A program made the translations under genes and the position numbers. From Streptomyces sp. NBC_00690 (GTDB lineage Bacteria > Actinomycetota > Actinomycetes > Streptomycetales > Streptomycetaceae), in NCBI RefSeq assembly GCF_036226685.1, contig NZ_CP109010.1, forward strand, positions 248,001 to 312,000: a stretch of 64,000 bases of DNA. The letters are read 5' to 3'. Below, piece after piece: positions 18,433-26,383 of this stretch (position 1 is the stretch's first letter; each line of letters opens with the position of its first letter). The notes beneath the pieces are model-generated. The model worked only from the letters and a program-made list of their open reading frames with translations. It did not search any database and had not been told where the DNA came from.

Positions 18433-19101
18433 TCACTCGTCGTGGTGGTCGTTCTGGTGGAGGCGGGTGTCGAGGTCGGTGGCCCAGGTCAGTGCCCACC
18501 CGCGGAGGTCGGCGGTCTGATCGAGGGTGAGGCCGTAGTCGGCGAAGTCCTGGTCGTCCCACCACTCGGCTCCCTGGAGCCGGTCACGCAGGTCGTGGAG
18601 GCTGAACTCGAAGCGGGCGTGGCGGCGGCCGAGGTTCTCCAGCTCGAGGGTGGAGCGGTGCCGCATCGCCGCGTGGACGTCGATGAGGTCGCGGACCGCG
18701 CCGCGGTCGGCGAGGGCGCGGACCTTGGTGCCGATCACGTCGTCCAGAGCAAGGACGGGACCGTATTCAGTGACCGTCGGCGGGGCCCAGAAGGCTTCCT
18801 TGAGGACATCGACCTCGCACTCCTCGCCGGTGGCGCGGTCGGTGGCGATGAGCCGGCCCGACAGCGGACTGGACTCGATGTGCCGGACGCCCCAGCCGCG
18901 CTCGGCGAGACCGTCGCCGACCGTGCGGATGATCTCGTCGATGGGGGCCGGGTTCTCGGTGGCGACGTCCAGGTCCTGCGAGAGCCGGTCGACTAGGCCG
19001 TGGGCCTGTACGGCGTACCCGCCGGTGATCACGAGCGGGTAGGGCGCTCCGATGGCGAGAACGTCGGCCAGGAGCCGGCGGTGCAGGTTTGTGAGGTTCA
19101 C
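18433..19101 (-). CDS. Nucleotidyltransferase of the AbiEii/MNT type (type IV toxin-like)
   Basis: A 222-residue protein. The start is GTG at 19101, whose bases overlap the stop of the preceding gene as GTGA; in-frame extension further upstream would be read through that gene. The nucleotidyltransferase fold motif is clear: LVITGGYAVQAHGL followed by a D-x-D in RLSQDLDVA, and a later acidic CEVDV. This is the pattern of AbiEii-like and MNT proteins, which can transfer nucleotides to RNA or proteins and act as toxins in type IV or VII toxin-antitoxin pairs. Translational coupling to the small upstream gene makes that gene the likely partner. A truncated relative of the partner occurs at 27.8-28.1 kb. 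Confidence 0.75.
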   Translation of the reverse strand: MNLTNLHRRLLADVLAIGAPYPLVITGGYAVQAHGLVDRLSQDLDVATENPAPIDEIIRTVGDGLAERGWGVRHIESSPLSGRLIATDRATGEECEVDVLKEAFWAPPTVTEYGPVLALDDVIGTKVRALADRGAVRDLIDVHAAMRHRSTLELENLGRRHARFEFSLHDLRDRLQGAEWWDDQDFADYGLTLDQTADLRGWALTWATDLDTRLHQNDHHDE

Positions 19102-19469
19102 GCGGCAGTCGTGGCCGCCGTGGTGGTGAGCTCGGGGAAAGCGGCTTCCCACACGTCCCTGATGGGGCGGCTGATCAGTGTCCGCAGCACCGGCCACTGG
19201 GCGATGAGCAGGTCCCGGTTCAGGAACTCGATGAGGTCCTGGCGCTGTCCTTCGGCGAGGACGGTGCGGTAGAGGCCCATCCGGGAGCGCGGCTGTTCCA
19301 GTCCGTAGGAGCGGCGGCCCGACCAGACCACGTGCAGGGGCAGGGCGACCGTTCCGCGGGTGGGGCCGGCCAGGTCTTCCAGGCGCTCGGGCATCCGCTG
19401 TGCGTACTGCGTGCACAGCAGCTCGAACGCGTCCTGCGCGGGAAACAACGGGGAGGGCTGAACGGTCAT
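19098..19469 (-). CDS. Putative partner (antitoxin-like) of the nucleotidyltransferase
   Basis: A 123-residue cytoplasmic protein (FELLCTQYAQRMPERLEDLAG ... LPLHVVWSGRRSYGLEQPRS). It contains no DNA-binding motif I can name. Its stop overlaps the start of the nucleotidyltransferase gene by four bases, so the two are co-translated, and its size and position fit the antitoxin slot of an AbiEi/AbiEii-like module. A degenerate copy of its first ~80 residues lies at 27825-28066 (RLDDLTGPAHGLVDLPIHVVWSGLRSFDLDRPRSR in shorter overlapping form), with no nucleotidyltransferase next to it, so the family has been duplicated or re-acquired. Confidence 0.55.
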   Translation of the reverse strand: MTVQPSPLFPAQDAFELLCTQYAQRMPERLEDLAGPTRGTVALPLHVVWSGRRSYGLEQPRSRMGLYRTVLAEGQRQDLIEFLNRDLLIAQWPVLRTLISRPIRDVWEAAFPELTTTAATTAA

Positions 19470-19586
19470 GCCCTCAGTATGGCCCGGGGAGCCGTACGGG
19501 TACTACGAGGTGACCCGCCCGGGGCCGGGCGCGGGCCAGCCCTTTCTCTTCGCGCGGGCGCGGGCCGCAGGGGGATGTGCCGGTGG

Positions 19587-20400
19587 TCAGGAGGAAGCGT
19601 TCAGATATGCGCGGCGGGTGGTGACGAGTGCGCGCCAGCGGTCCCGCACAGGATGGTGGCCGTCGAGCCAGTGGACGGTGGGGTGGGGGAGGGCGCCCAT
19701 GGCGGCGGCTATGTCGGTGAAGTAGGCGAAGTCGCCGGTCGCGGTGAGGGTGTGGATCCGGTCGACGATCTCGGCGAGATCGGCGTGGTCGCTACGGATC
19801 GCGTGGTGGAAGGCGAGGGCGATCTCGAGGAATCGGGTCAGCCAGGCCAGCCCGGCGTCGGTGATCTCGCGGCGCAGCTCGTGGGCGCGGCCGGGGACGT
19901 CGGCGCCGGTGCCCCCGGCGTCTTTGACGAGGGCGGCGATGTGGGCGAGGAGGGTGGTGGCGCGCTGGTCGAGGGGGAGGTACTGGTGGGTGAGGGCGAG
20001 CTCGTCGTGGGCGCGGGCGGGGTCGGTGAAGGCGGTCGCGAGGGCGAGGCGGACCTGGGTGAGGGCGAGCTCGCCGGGGGCGTCGTGGTGTTCGGACTCG
20101 GCGAGCGCGGCTTCGAAGGCGGCGATGGCCTGGTCGAGGTTCGCGTGAGGCCAGTGGATGTCGCCAGCGACGCGGTGGTGGCGGCCTTTCCAGCCGAGGG
20201 TGGGGACGGCGGCGAGGGCGGCGGGGAAGTCGCCGGAGATGCGGGCGAGGTTCGCGAGGCTGCGGCGGGCCTTGGGGGGCGAGCCGGCCGCCCGTCGATG
20301 CGACGTGCTGCATCCCGGCCCGGGATTCGCGGGTGCGGCCGAGGTCCTTGTGGGCCTTGGAACGGTCGTGAAGCATGTAAAGGAAAACAGCATGATCACG
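19587..20400 (-). pseudogene. TPR-rich protein remnant with frameshift, 5' end lost at a CRISPR leader
   Basis: The long C-terminal part is alpha-helical and TPR-like (DQAIAAFEAALAESEH, LALTQVRLALATAFTDPARA, RDRWRALVTTRRAYLNASS). The matching upstream part (FLYMLHDRSKAHKDLGRTRE, AGMQHVAS) is in a different frame; the switch occurs in a run of six G at 20274-20279. No start codon or N-terminal domain exists: the gene stops at the leader-like sequence in front of the CRISPR repeats at 20.42 kb. Streptomyces has many large regulatory proteins ending in such TPR arrays; this appears to be the end of one. Confidence 0.6.
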
Positions 20401-20514
20401 CGACAACACCCCAGGTCACGAAGTGCCGCCCCGCCCGCGCGGGGGTCGCTCCTTGACGGGAACGCGTCAAAGAGGGTCAGTGCCGTCCGCCCCGCCCGCG
20501 CGGGGGTCGCTCCT
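20390..20514 (+). CRISPR. Two-repeat type I-E-like CRISPR locus with leader-like sequence
   Basis: Two nearly identical repeats (GTCCGCCCCGCCCGCGCGGG type, ending GTCGCTCC) start at about 20424 and 20485, a 61-base period, with one spacer between. Immediately upstream, CATGATCAC followed by GACAA and CCAGGTCA-CGAAGTG (20393-20425) closely matches the sequence in front of the single repeat at 24.56 kb, as expected for a leader end. On the left a TPR gene is cut off; on the right a DUF721-like gene is cut off. Confidence 0.7.
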
Positions 20515-20517
20515 GGA

Positions 20518-21031
20518 CCTGCGCCCGGACTCATCCGCATACGCCACCCAGCTGCGCTTGATCAGCTCCCGGATCGTCGCCGCGGCGAACAACGCGGTCG
20601 GTACCCAGGCAGTCCGCACCGTCCGCGTCCTGGCCGTGGGCGCGACCGCCTCGGCGCTCCGGGAGCCAGCCGCCGCCCCGAAGGCCGCGCCCGAGGCGGC
20701 GGTGAAGACAAGGCAGGAGGCATCGCCCGGCTTCCACCAGGCGCTTGCCGCGCACCAGTCCGTCGCGCCCGCCCAGCGGCTGGACCCGGGAATCACGGAA
20801 GCTGTCGAGCGGCAGACCAGAGCGATGCGCGAGCTCAGGCACCGCGCGTTCCCCGAGACCAACGTGCTCCCGGCCGATGCGCCACCTGCGATCGAGGCAA
20901 CCCGCGAACAGCACCGTCACCAGGCTGCGGCGACCGAGGCCGCCGCGCTGCGCCGGGCCCGCACGGAACACGCAGCCCGGCAGGCCGGAACTCCGGCCGT
21001 GCAGGCGGCGCCGCTGAGGAAGAGCGCGTGA
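20518..21031 (+). pseudogene. DUF721/DciA-like protein, 5'-truncated
   Basis: Directly after the second CRISPR repeat the frame reads LRPDSSAYATQLRLISSRIV then AAANNAVGTQAVRTVRVLAVG, matching the end of DUF721 (DciA-like) domains found on actinomycete plasmids. This is followed by a long Ala/Arg-rich helical tail. No start codon or N-terminal part is present, so translation would have to begin inside the CRISPR repeat. Its TGA overlaps a GTG (21028) of the next frame, so the original order of two coupled genes is preserved. Confidence 0.5.
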
Positions 21032-21374
21032 AAAAGCCACCTTCGACGGTCGACGACGCTCCACCCGGTCCGTCCCTTTCCTCCCCGTCTGGAGAGCCCG
21101 TGTCTGTGCGGAAAACCCCCGAAACCGTCGCGGCGCTCCAGAAGGAAGCCGAGGAGATCACCCGGACACTCGTAGACGCCACCGACTCTGAGACCGACCT
21201 CCCGCGTCCTGGAACTGGTTAAGGCGGGACCGCCTGGAACTCGTTGATGAGCACCACTACCCCAACGGGGGAAGCCAGGTCCACCTCGACCTGGCCGTAG
21301 CTCTCGCCGTACTCGCCAAGGCCGGCGCCCGTGCTATCGCCCTCCGCCCCGACCACGCCGACCCGCGCGAGTAG
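21028..21374 (+). pseudogene. Small conserved plasmid-type protein with a frameshift
   Basis: The GTG at 21028 overlaps the preceding stop (GTGA). The first frame (VRKTPETVAALQKEAEEITRTLVDATD) ends at a stop near 21222. Another frame, entered around the CCC at 21199-21203, gives SWNWLRRDRLELVDEHHYPN then a helical segment LDLAVALAVLAKAGARAIAL and stops at 21374. The two halves read as one protein with a one-base indel. It ends inside a 20-base sequence also found at 57821. Function unknown. Confidence 0.45.
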
Positions 21375-21380
21375 GCACCC
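21361..21380 (+). repeat. 20-bp direct repeat, copy 1
   Basis: The sequence starting ACCCGCGCGAGTAGG is identical to 57821-57840. Here it covers the last codons of a small frameshifted gene; at the other site it abuts a truncated GntR-type gene. It may mark a recombination junction. Confidence 0.6.
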
Positions 21381-21478
21381 GAATCTCAGGGCTGATCTCG
21401 GGTGGTTAGTGGGGTCGATGTCCGGTGCTTGGCATAGCCTTTGCGCGCCGGGTAGGCGGGAGTTCGGGGGTAGTCAGG

Positions 21479-23758
21479 GTGGGTCAAGTCATCGCGGGGC
21501 GCTATGAGTTGGTAGAACGCATCGGTGCCGGTGGTATGGGTGTCGTATGGCGTGCGCGCGATCGGGTTCTGCACCGAGACGTCGCGGTGAAGGTGATCGG
21601 CGGTCTGGGCCCTGGGGCGTCTGCTGTGGCCCGGCTGGAGCGGGAGGCACGGGCGGCGGCCGGCCTCTCACGCAACCCGCACGTGGTCACTGTTCACGAC
21701 TACGGCCGTGACGGTGATCGTGCGTACGTCGTGATGGAACTTGTCGAGGGTCGCACCCTCGACAAGTTCCTCGCGGAGAGCGGCCTGCCTGGCCCCGGCC
21801 GTGCCGTGGACTGGGCGCGTCAGATCTGCCGCGCCCTCGACGCCGCGCACTCGGCGGGCGTTGTGCACCGCGATATCAAACCCTCCAACGTCGTCCTCGG
21901 CCGCGACGGCATCATCCAGGTACTGGACTTCGGGCTGGCCTGGTTCCACCCCGACTACGGCCTGGACAGGCTGAGCAAGAGCGCTGCCGTCATGGGCAGC
22001 ACGCCGTGGATGTCACCGGAGCAGGCCAAAGGGGAGTCGGTCGATCACCGGTCGGACCTCTACTCACTTGGCTGCCTGCTGTACGAACTACTGACTCTCA
22101 CCTCGCCCTTCGGTGGCCGCGAACCGATGGCGCAGCTTTACGCACATGTCTCGGAGACTCCGCCCGCACCGAGCACCCGTCAGGGCACGGAGACCGCCAC
22201 CGCAGTCATCCCTGCGGTGCTCGACCAACTGGTGCTTCACCTGCTGGCCAAGAACCCGGAGAACAGACCTGCCTCCGCAGCTCGGGTGCTGATGGAGATC
22301 GACGCGATACAAGACGCGCTGCCTGGGCCGGACAAGGGGGCGGCCCCGCCAGCACAGCGGCAGCCCGACCCATCGCCGGAACCTCACCGGGCAGCGGCCA
22401 CCGACGACGCCGAGAACGAGCCCAGAAACGCCCGTGGTCTCAATCGTCGGCGACTGCTGATTCTGGCAGCGGGGACAGCTGTCGCCAGCGCTGCCGCTGT
22501 GCCCTACGCCCTCAAGAAACAGGGAGGCGGCGAGGACGGCAAACCGGGCGCTACACCCAGCACCAGCACCCCCGCACGGAAGTTCACCCCGCCCCGCCCG
22601 CTATGGGATCTCCCCCTCCATGAGGATGTCGCCAATCTGGGCATGCCGGAGGCGGCAGCCGGCGAACTGGTGATGCTGTCGATACCGGCTGCGGGTGGGC
22701 CCATGGGGTACGACGCCAGGGATTCCCAGACAGGGAAACTCCTATGGACATTCCCCCCTCCGAAGGACCCAAAAAACGAAATCAACACAGGTATGTACGT
22801 TGATCCCACAGGAACCATCGTCTGCTTCAACCTGGGAAACGACACACTGATCGCGAAGGACGCCAAGACCGGTCGAACGAGCTGGACGTACCGCATCCGC
22901 GCGAGAGAGGGACAATCGCGTCTGGGAGGGGGCTACACCGCGGCCTTCGACCTCGACAGTGTCTACGTCGCCGACAACGGAAGATGCATCGGCCTTAGCT
23001 TCGATGGCGAGGAGATGTGGACCCTCCCCCTGAACGACGACACGTCCGACTGCGCACTGGTCGGCCGCGTCCTAGTGGTTCAAGGGACGGCAAACCAGTA
23101 CGCGGTGGACATCGACAGTTTCGTGAGGAAGATCATCTGGCAGCGCAGAAACCCGATGTTACTGACGATGGGAGGGGGAGTAACCTTTCTCAAATCATCG
23201 GAAGATGGGCCAGTGCAGGCGGTCACCGTAGGAGACGGCACCGTCCGCTGGACAGACACCGTGCTGCCAGTAGACATCAGGGTCAAACGCAATCTCGCAG
23301 TATTCGAGCATGGTGGTCGACTACGTGCACGTGCCCTGGACACCGGGAAAGCCGTGTACGACAGGGCGCTCCCACCAGCGGCTAACAACTACTTCGAAAC
23401 TGCTGGCGACGTGCTCGTCAGGGAAGTGCGAGAAGGCGAAGACCTCTTACGCCTCGGCATCTCCCTGGACCGCGGGACAGAGCTCTGGCGCAAGAAGGCA
23501 CTAGGCAATCTCCGAACCCACCGGCAGTCACCTCCCGGAACGGTACTTGCATTCAACGGCAGCACGCTTACGGCGTTTGACCTCACCACAGGCGACGCCC
23601 GCTGGTCCATCACTCCGGACGCAAAACGCAAAGTCTTGGACGGCGGCATGGTGGGGAACCTGCTGTACATCGTCACGGGGCAGGACACGGACCCGGCTAT
23701 CGGATCACCGCGGGTCGAAAGGCTGCACTGTCTGGGACCCTCCACCACGAGATGGTGA
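21479..23758 (+). CDS. Membrane Ser/Thr protein kinase with repeat (PQQ/WD-like) outer domain
   Basis: About 759 residues. I place the start at GTG 21479 (VGQVIAGRYELVERIG), the usual N-terminus of PknB-type kinases; an in-frame GTG at 21425 adds only non-conserved residues. The kinase domain is complete: glycine loop GAGGMGVVW, lysine in VAVKVIG (about residue 38), HRDIKPSN (about 129), DFGLAW (about 150), and SPEQAKGE with DLYSLGCLLYELLTL. A Pro/Glu-rich linker follows, then one membrane segment (LLILAAGTAVASAAAV, about 321-345). The C-terminal ~400 residues contain repeated DxxTGxxxW-type blades (DSQTGKLLWTFPP, DAKTGRTSWTYRI, DLTTGDARWSI), a beta-propeller probably outside the cell. It likely couples an external or cell-wall signal to cytoplasmic phosphorylation. 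Confidence 0.9.
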   Translation: MGQVIAGRYELVERIGAGGMGVVWRARDRVLHRDVAVKVIGGLGPGASAVARLEREARAAAGLSRNPHVVTVHDYGRDGDRAYVVMELVEGRTLDKFLAESGLPGPGRAVDWARQICRALDAAHSAGVVHRDIKPSNVVLGRDGIIQVLDFGLAWFHPDYGLDRLSKSAAVMGSTPWMSPEQAKGESVDHRSDLYSLGCLLYELLTLTSPFGGREPMAQLYAHVSETPPAPSTRQGTETATAVIPAVLDQLVLHLLAKNPENRPASAARVLMEIDAIQDALPGPDKGAAPPAQRQPDPSPEPHRAAATDDAENEPRNARGLNRRRLLILAAGTAVASAAAVPYALKKQGGGEDGKPGATPSTSTPARKFTPPRPLWDLPLHEDVANLGMPEAAAGELVMLSIPAAGGPMGYDARDSQTGKLLWTFPPPKDPKNEINTGMYVDPTGTIVCFNLGNDTLIAKDAKTGRTSWTYRIRAREGQSRLGGGYTAAFDLDSVYVADNGRCIGLSFDGEEMWTLPLNDDTSDCALVGRVLVVQGTANQYAVDIDSFVRKIIWQRRNPMLLTMGGGVTFLKSSEDGPVQAVTVGDGTVRWTDTVLPVDIRVKRNLAVFEHGGRLRARALDTGKAVYDRALPPAANNYFETAGDVLVREVREGEDLLRLGISLDRGTELWRKKALGNLRTHRQSPPGTVLAFNGSTLTAFDLTTGDARWSITPDAKRKVLDGGMVGNLLYIVTGQDTDPAIGSPRVERLHCLGPSTTRW

Positions 23759-23973
23759 CACAGCAACACAGGCGAGCCTGTTCCAGCGGAACCGCATCAT
23801 GTACCAGTCCCCACTGAGCTGGGATTCGTACAGAGGCACGCAGAGGCGCACTGACTCGACCCGGTCGTTCGTGTGTGCCCTCTTCGCGTCCTGTCGGGCC
23901 GGGTTCCGGTCGGCGTAGCGTGCCTGGGTGCAGAAGACAGCGGCGTTGGGAGATAGGGACCACGAGCCAGTCG

Positions 23974-24317
23974 GTGGATGAGGCAGGGACGTGGACCACC
24001 GTCATCGGCGGGGAGCTGGTGGAGATCCCCGTCTGCGCAAGCGCGGCATCGAGTTCACCTCGCTGCACGAGGCGCTCGACACGACCACGCCCGGCGGGCG
24101 CCTGGTCTTCCACGTGTTCGCGGCCCTGGCGGAGTTCATCCGCGAACTCAGCGTGCAGGGCACCAACGAGGGCCTGGCGTACGAGCTCGGCTCGGAGCAG
24201 GCCCCCGGACGCCCGCATACCAAGAACCGGCGCGTGGTCACGTTCCCCGACGCCATCGTCCTGTATTGGGTCCACGACAGCGTCCTGACCATCACCGCCG
24301 TCGACATCATCCACTGA
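23974..24317 (+). pseudogene. Mosaic of toxin-antitoxin ends around a serine-recombinase fragment
   Basis: Three pieces can be read in order. First, from GTG 23974, VDEAGTWTTVIGGELVEIPV resembles the start of the intact antitoxin at 56415 (VDETAPERWTTTVHDQEVEL). Second, in another frame, RKRGIEFTSLHEALDTTTPG and GRLVFHVFAALAEFIREL is the catalytic-domain end of a resolvase. Third, RRVVTFPDAIVLYWVHDSV then LTITAVDIIH matches the C-terminus of the RelE/ParE-type toxin at 56699 (DVLTITAVKLITF). The centre of the module has thus been replaced by recombinase sequence. The open frame is continuous for pieces two and three, so a hybrid protein could be made, but a function is unlikely. Confidence 0.6.
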
Positions 24318-24399
24318 ACACCGCAGCGGACACGCGGGCCCGGCTGTTCGAACGGTCCCGTACGCGACCGACGGCGCACACAGCGGCGCCAATCGACTG

Positions 24400-24431
24400 A
24401 CAGCCGGCCGCAGCGCCCCGTGGCCGGCTGT
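24400..24431 (+). terminator. Hairpin, possible terminator
   Basis: ACAGCCGGCC (24400-24409) and GGCCGGCTGT (24422-24431) form a perfect 10-bp stem with a 12-base loop, downstream of the toxin remnant and the kinase gene. No T-run follows, as is common in Streptomyces. Confidence 0.5.
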
Positions 24432-24529
24432 ACCCACGTCACGGTGAACACCCACCGCTCACCGATAAACTGACGGAGGCACAGCGTTCCCAACTCGCCG
24501 CTCTCCCAGTACAACTGAATAGAAACCCC

Positions 24530-24592
24530 CCATGATCACCGACAAAGGACCAGGTCAACAAGTGTCGGCCCCGCGCTGCGGGGATTTTCTTG
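24530..24592 (+). CRISPR. Single CRISPR repeat with leader-like sequence
   Basis: One repeat of the GTCGGCCCCGCGCTGCGGGG class lies at 24564-24590. The preceding bases, CATGATCACCGACAAAGG then CCAGGTCAACAAGTG (24531-24563), match the leader-like sequence at 20.39-20.42 kb. No second repeat occurs 60-61 bases downstream, so this is a leader plus one repeat. The rest of 24318-24833 shows no supportable gene. Confidence 0.55.
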
Positions 24593-24833
24593 TTCGCTTT
24601 CCGCGCGGTGGGGTGGTGGTCGGGGTCGGTGATCGTGCCCTACGAGCTGGCCCGGTTTGGCGATCGTCGAGGCGGCCGCCGCTGATGTACCTCAACCGGA
24701 CGGGCTGTCAATGGTGCGTGGGCCGCCATCTACCACCCGTCACGTGACAAGACCGGTGACGGCCAAACAGTTCCAGCACGTGGCCGACTGCCATCTTGCG
24801 GACGTGGCTAGGGCTGGTGACGATACTGCTTCC

Positions 24834-25499
24834 ATGAAACCTGCAACGTGGTTACGGCGGAGTCTGCTGATCAGTCTGCTGCCTGTCCTTCTAGCCTGTG
24901 GAAACGACGCGTCCTCGCCCCCGAAGAGCGAGGCCCCGGCACTCACAGATGACGCACCCTTAGAGAGCGCACCGGCCGATGAAGGCGGGCCCCTCAAGGC
25001 GAGCGGACCGGTGCTGTCCAGCGGTGAGGACCACCCATGGACGCTTCAAGTGGTGACCGCCAAGTACTCGCCCAACCTGCCCGACGGCGTTCACGGACCG
25101 CGCGAACCGGCCGTCGCTGGCAAGACCTATCTCCAGCTCTACGTCGAGATCCGCGCCAAGGACGAGCAGCGCGGCGGGACGATCGCGGACTGGAGCACAG
25201 CCTTTGGGATCGACCACTGCGGTAAGCCGGGGCGGGTCGGGATCCAGCCGACGCAGGAGTGCAGCAAATTCCCCCTAGAAGCCTCCGGCGTACTGACCGC
25301 CGACCAGGTCGCCGCAGGCGAGATCGATGACGACATCGGCTCTCACCACATTGGCGACGTCGCCGAACCAGGGGTCTCCTACTACGTGACGCTGTGGACC
25401 GAGATGCCTGAGAGCACCCCGCCATCAGAGGTCACACTCTGCGACACCGAACTCGCCAGCGAGAAGTGGAACATCTGCATCCCGGTCCGTCTGACCTAG
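24834..25499 (+). CDS. Putative lipoprotein, 221 residues
   Basis: The ATG at 24834 begins a lipoprotein signal (RRSLLISLLPVLLACGN), with a lipobox LLAC just before residue 22. After a Ser/Pro/Glu-rich linker, the mature protein is predicted beta-rich (HPWTLQVVTAKYSP, TYLQLYVEIRAKDEQ, GVSYYVTLWTEMP), a layout reminiscent of DUF4352-type extracellular immunoglobulin-like domains. It has four cysteines in the mature part that could pair. It would be anchored on the outside of the membrane. Nothing next to it suggests a partner: a CRISPR fragment lies upstream and another array downstream. Confidence 0.75.
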   Translation: MKPATWLRRSLLISLLPVLLACGNDASSPPKSEAPALTDDAPLESAPADEGGPLKASGPVLSSGEDHPWTLQVVTAKYSPNLPDGVHGPREPAVAGKTYLQLYVEIRAKDEQRGGTIADWSTAFGIDHCGKPGRVGIQPTQECSKFPLEASGVLTADQVAAGEIDDDIGSHHIGDVAEPGVSYYVTLWTEMPESTPPSEVTLCDTELASEKWNICIPVRLT

Positions 25500-25583
25500 G
25501 CCGTACTTCACGAAGCCGACCCCACTGGCCAAACACCGCAACAGGCCGGACCGCGCCAGTCTCGCTCGCCCAGTTCACACGGC

Positions 25584-25732
25584 GTCGGCCCCGCGCTGCG
25601 GGGATGGTCCGAGCCGCTTTCCGATCTCGTCGCCTCGCGTGTTGTCGGCCCCGCGTCGCGGGGATGTTCCGTGTTGTACGACCTGCATGTACGGCGGGGT
25701 CCAGTCGGCCCCGAGTTGCGGGGATGGCCCGT
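25584..25732 (+). CRISPR. Three-repeat type I-E-like CRISPR array
   Basis: Repeats of the GTCGGCCCCGCGCTGCGGGG class begin at 25584, 25644 and 25704, an exact 60-base period, giving two spacers of about 32-33 bases. The second and third repeats carry substitutions in the palindrome (GCGTCGCGG, GAGTTGCGG), so the array is ageing or its leader end is on the left. No leader-like AGGTCA block precedes the first repeat and no cas gene is near. Confidence 0.75.
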
Positions 25733-25795
25733 CTGCGCGGCCTGCAGTGAGGGCCGGGAGTAGGGGCGTGTGGGGCGAGCTGAGAGCATGGGCTC

Positions 25796-26263
25796 GTGGA
25801 TGGTGCAGGAGATCTTGGCGGGTTCGTTGTGCGCCGTGCGAGTAGGTCGGAGTCGGATGCGCTGGTCGGGGTTGACTCGGTCGCGGTCGAGGGTGACGTG
25901 GGGCGGCAGGCGAGTATCCGAAGGTGGTGCCAGCAGGGCCTGGCGGTCGTGGCAGAGGACGCGTCTGGCCTGCTTGGCTACTGCGTGGTTGAGTACACGT
26001 TCTTCGAGCAGGGCTTCGTCACGATGCTCATGGTGACCCCATCGGCCCGCGGCAGGGGCGTTGGTCATCGGTTGCTGGACGCCGTGGCCGCCTCGTGCAC
26101 GACACCGAAGCTCTTCACCTCGACCAACGTCTCCAACCAGCCGATGCAGCGACTGCTCCAAAAGGCCGGATGGAGCCCGGCCGGCCTTCTCCACGGCCTC
26201 GACGAGGGCGACCCCGAACTGTTCTACCTCCGCCAACCACAGACCGAACGGATACACCCGTAA
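25796..26263 (+). CDS. GNAT-family N-acetyltransferase
   Basis: A 155-residue protein with the GNAT signature: a central strand (GYCVVEYTFFEQGFVTMLMV) and the acetyl-CoA pyrophosphate loop TPSARGRGVGHRLLDA (R/Q-x-x-G-x-G/A), then FTSTNVSNQPMQRLLQKAGW typical of motif B. The start is GTG at 25796 (VDGAGDLGGFVVRRA); an ATG four codons upstream is in another frame. The family transfers an acetyl group from acetyl-CoA to an amine; the acceptor cannot be told. It lies alone between a CRISPR array and the imine reductase gene. Confidence 0.8.
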   Translation: MDGAGDLGGFVVRRASRSESDALVGVDSVAVEGDVGRQASIRRWCQQGLAVVAEDASGLLGYCVVEYTFFEQGFVTMLMVTPSARGRGVGHRLLDAVAASCTTPKLFTSTNVSNQPMQRLLQKAGWSPAGLLHGLDEGDPELFYLRQPQTERIHP

Positions 26264-26383
26264 CCTGAAACGGACCGTACGAAACCATCAAATGTGTCGT
26301 CTCCAGGGTCGCCGTGAGGCCGACCGGTACCCGCGAGGCAGCGGGGCGAGATCGCGGCTCGTACTTCCGCGCCCCCCGCTGCG

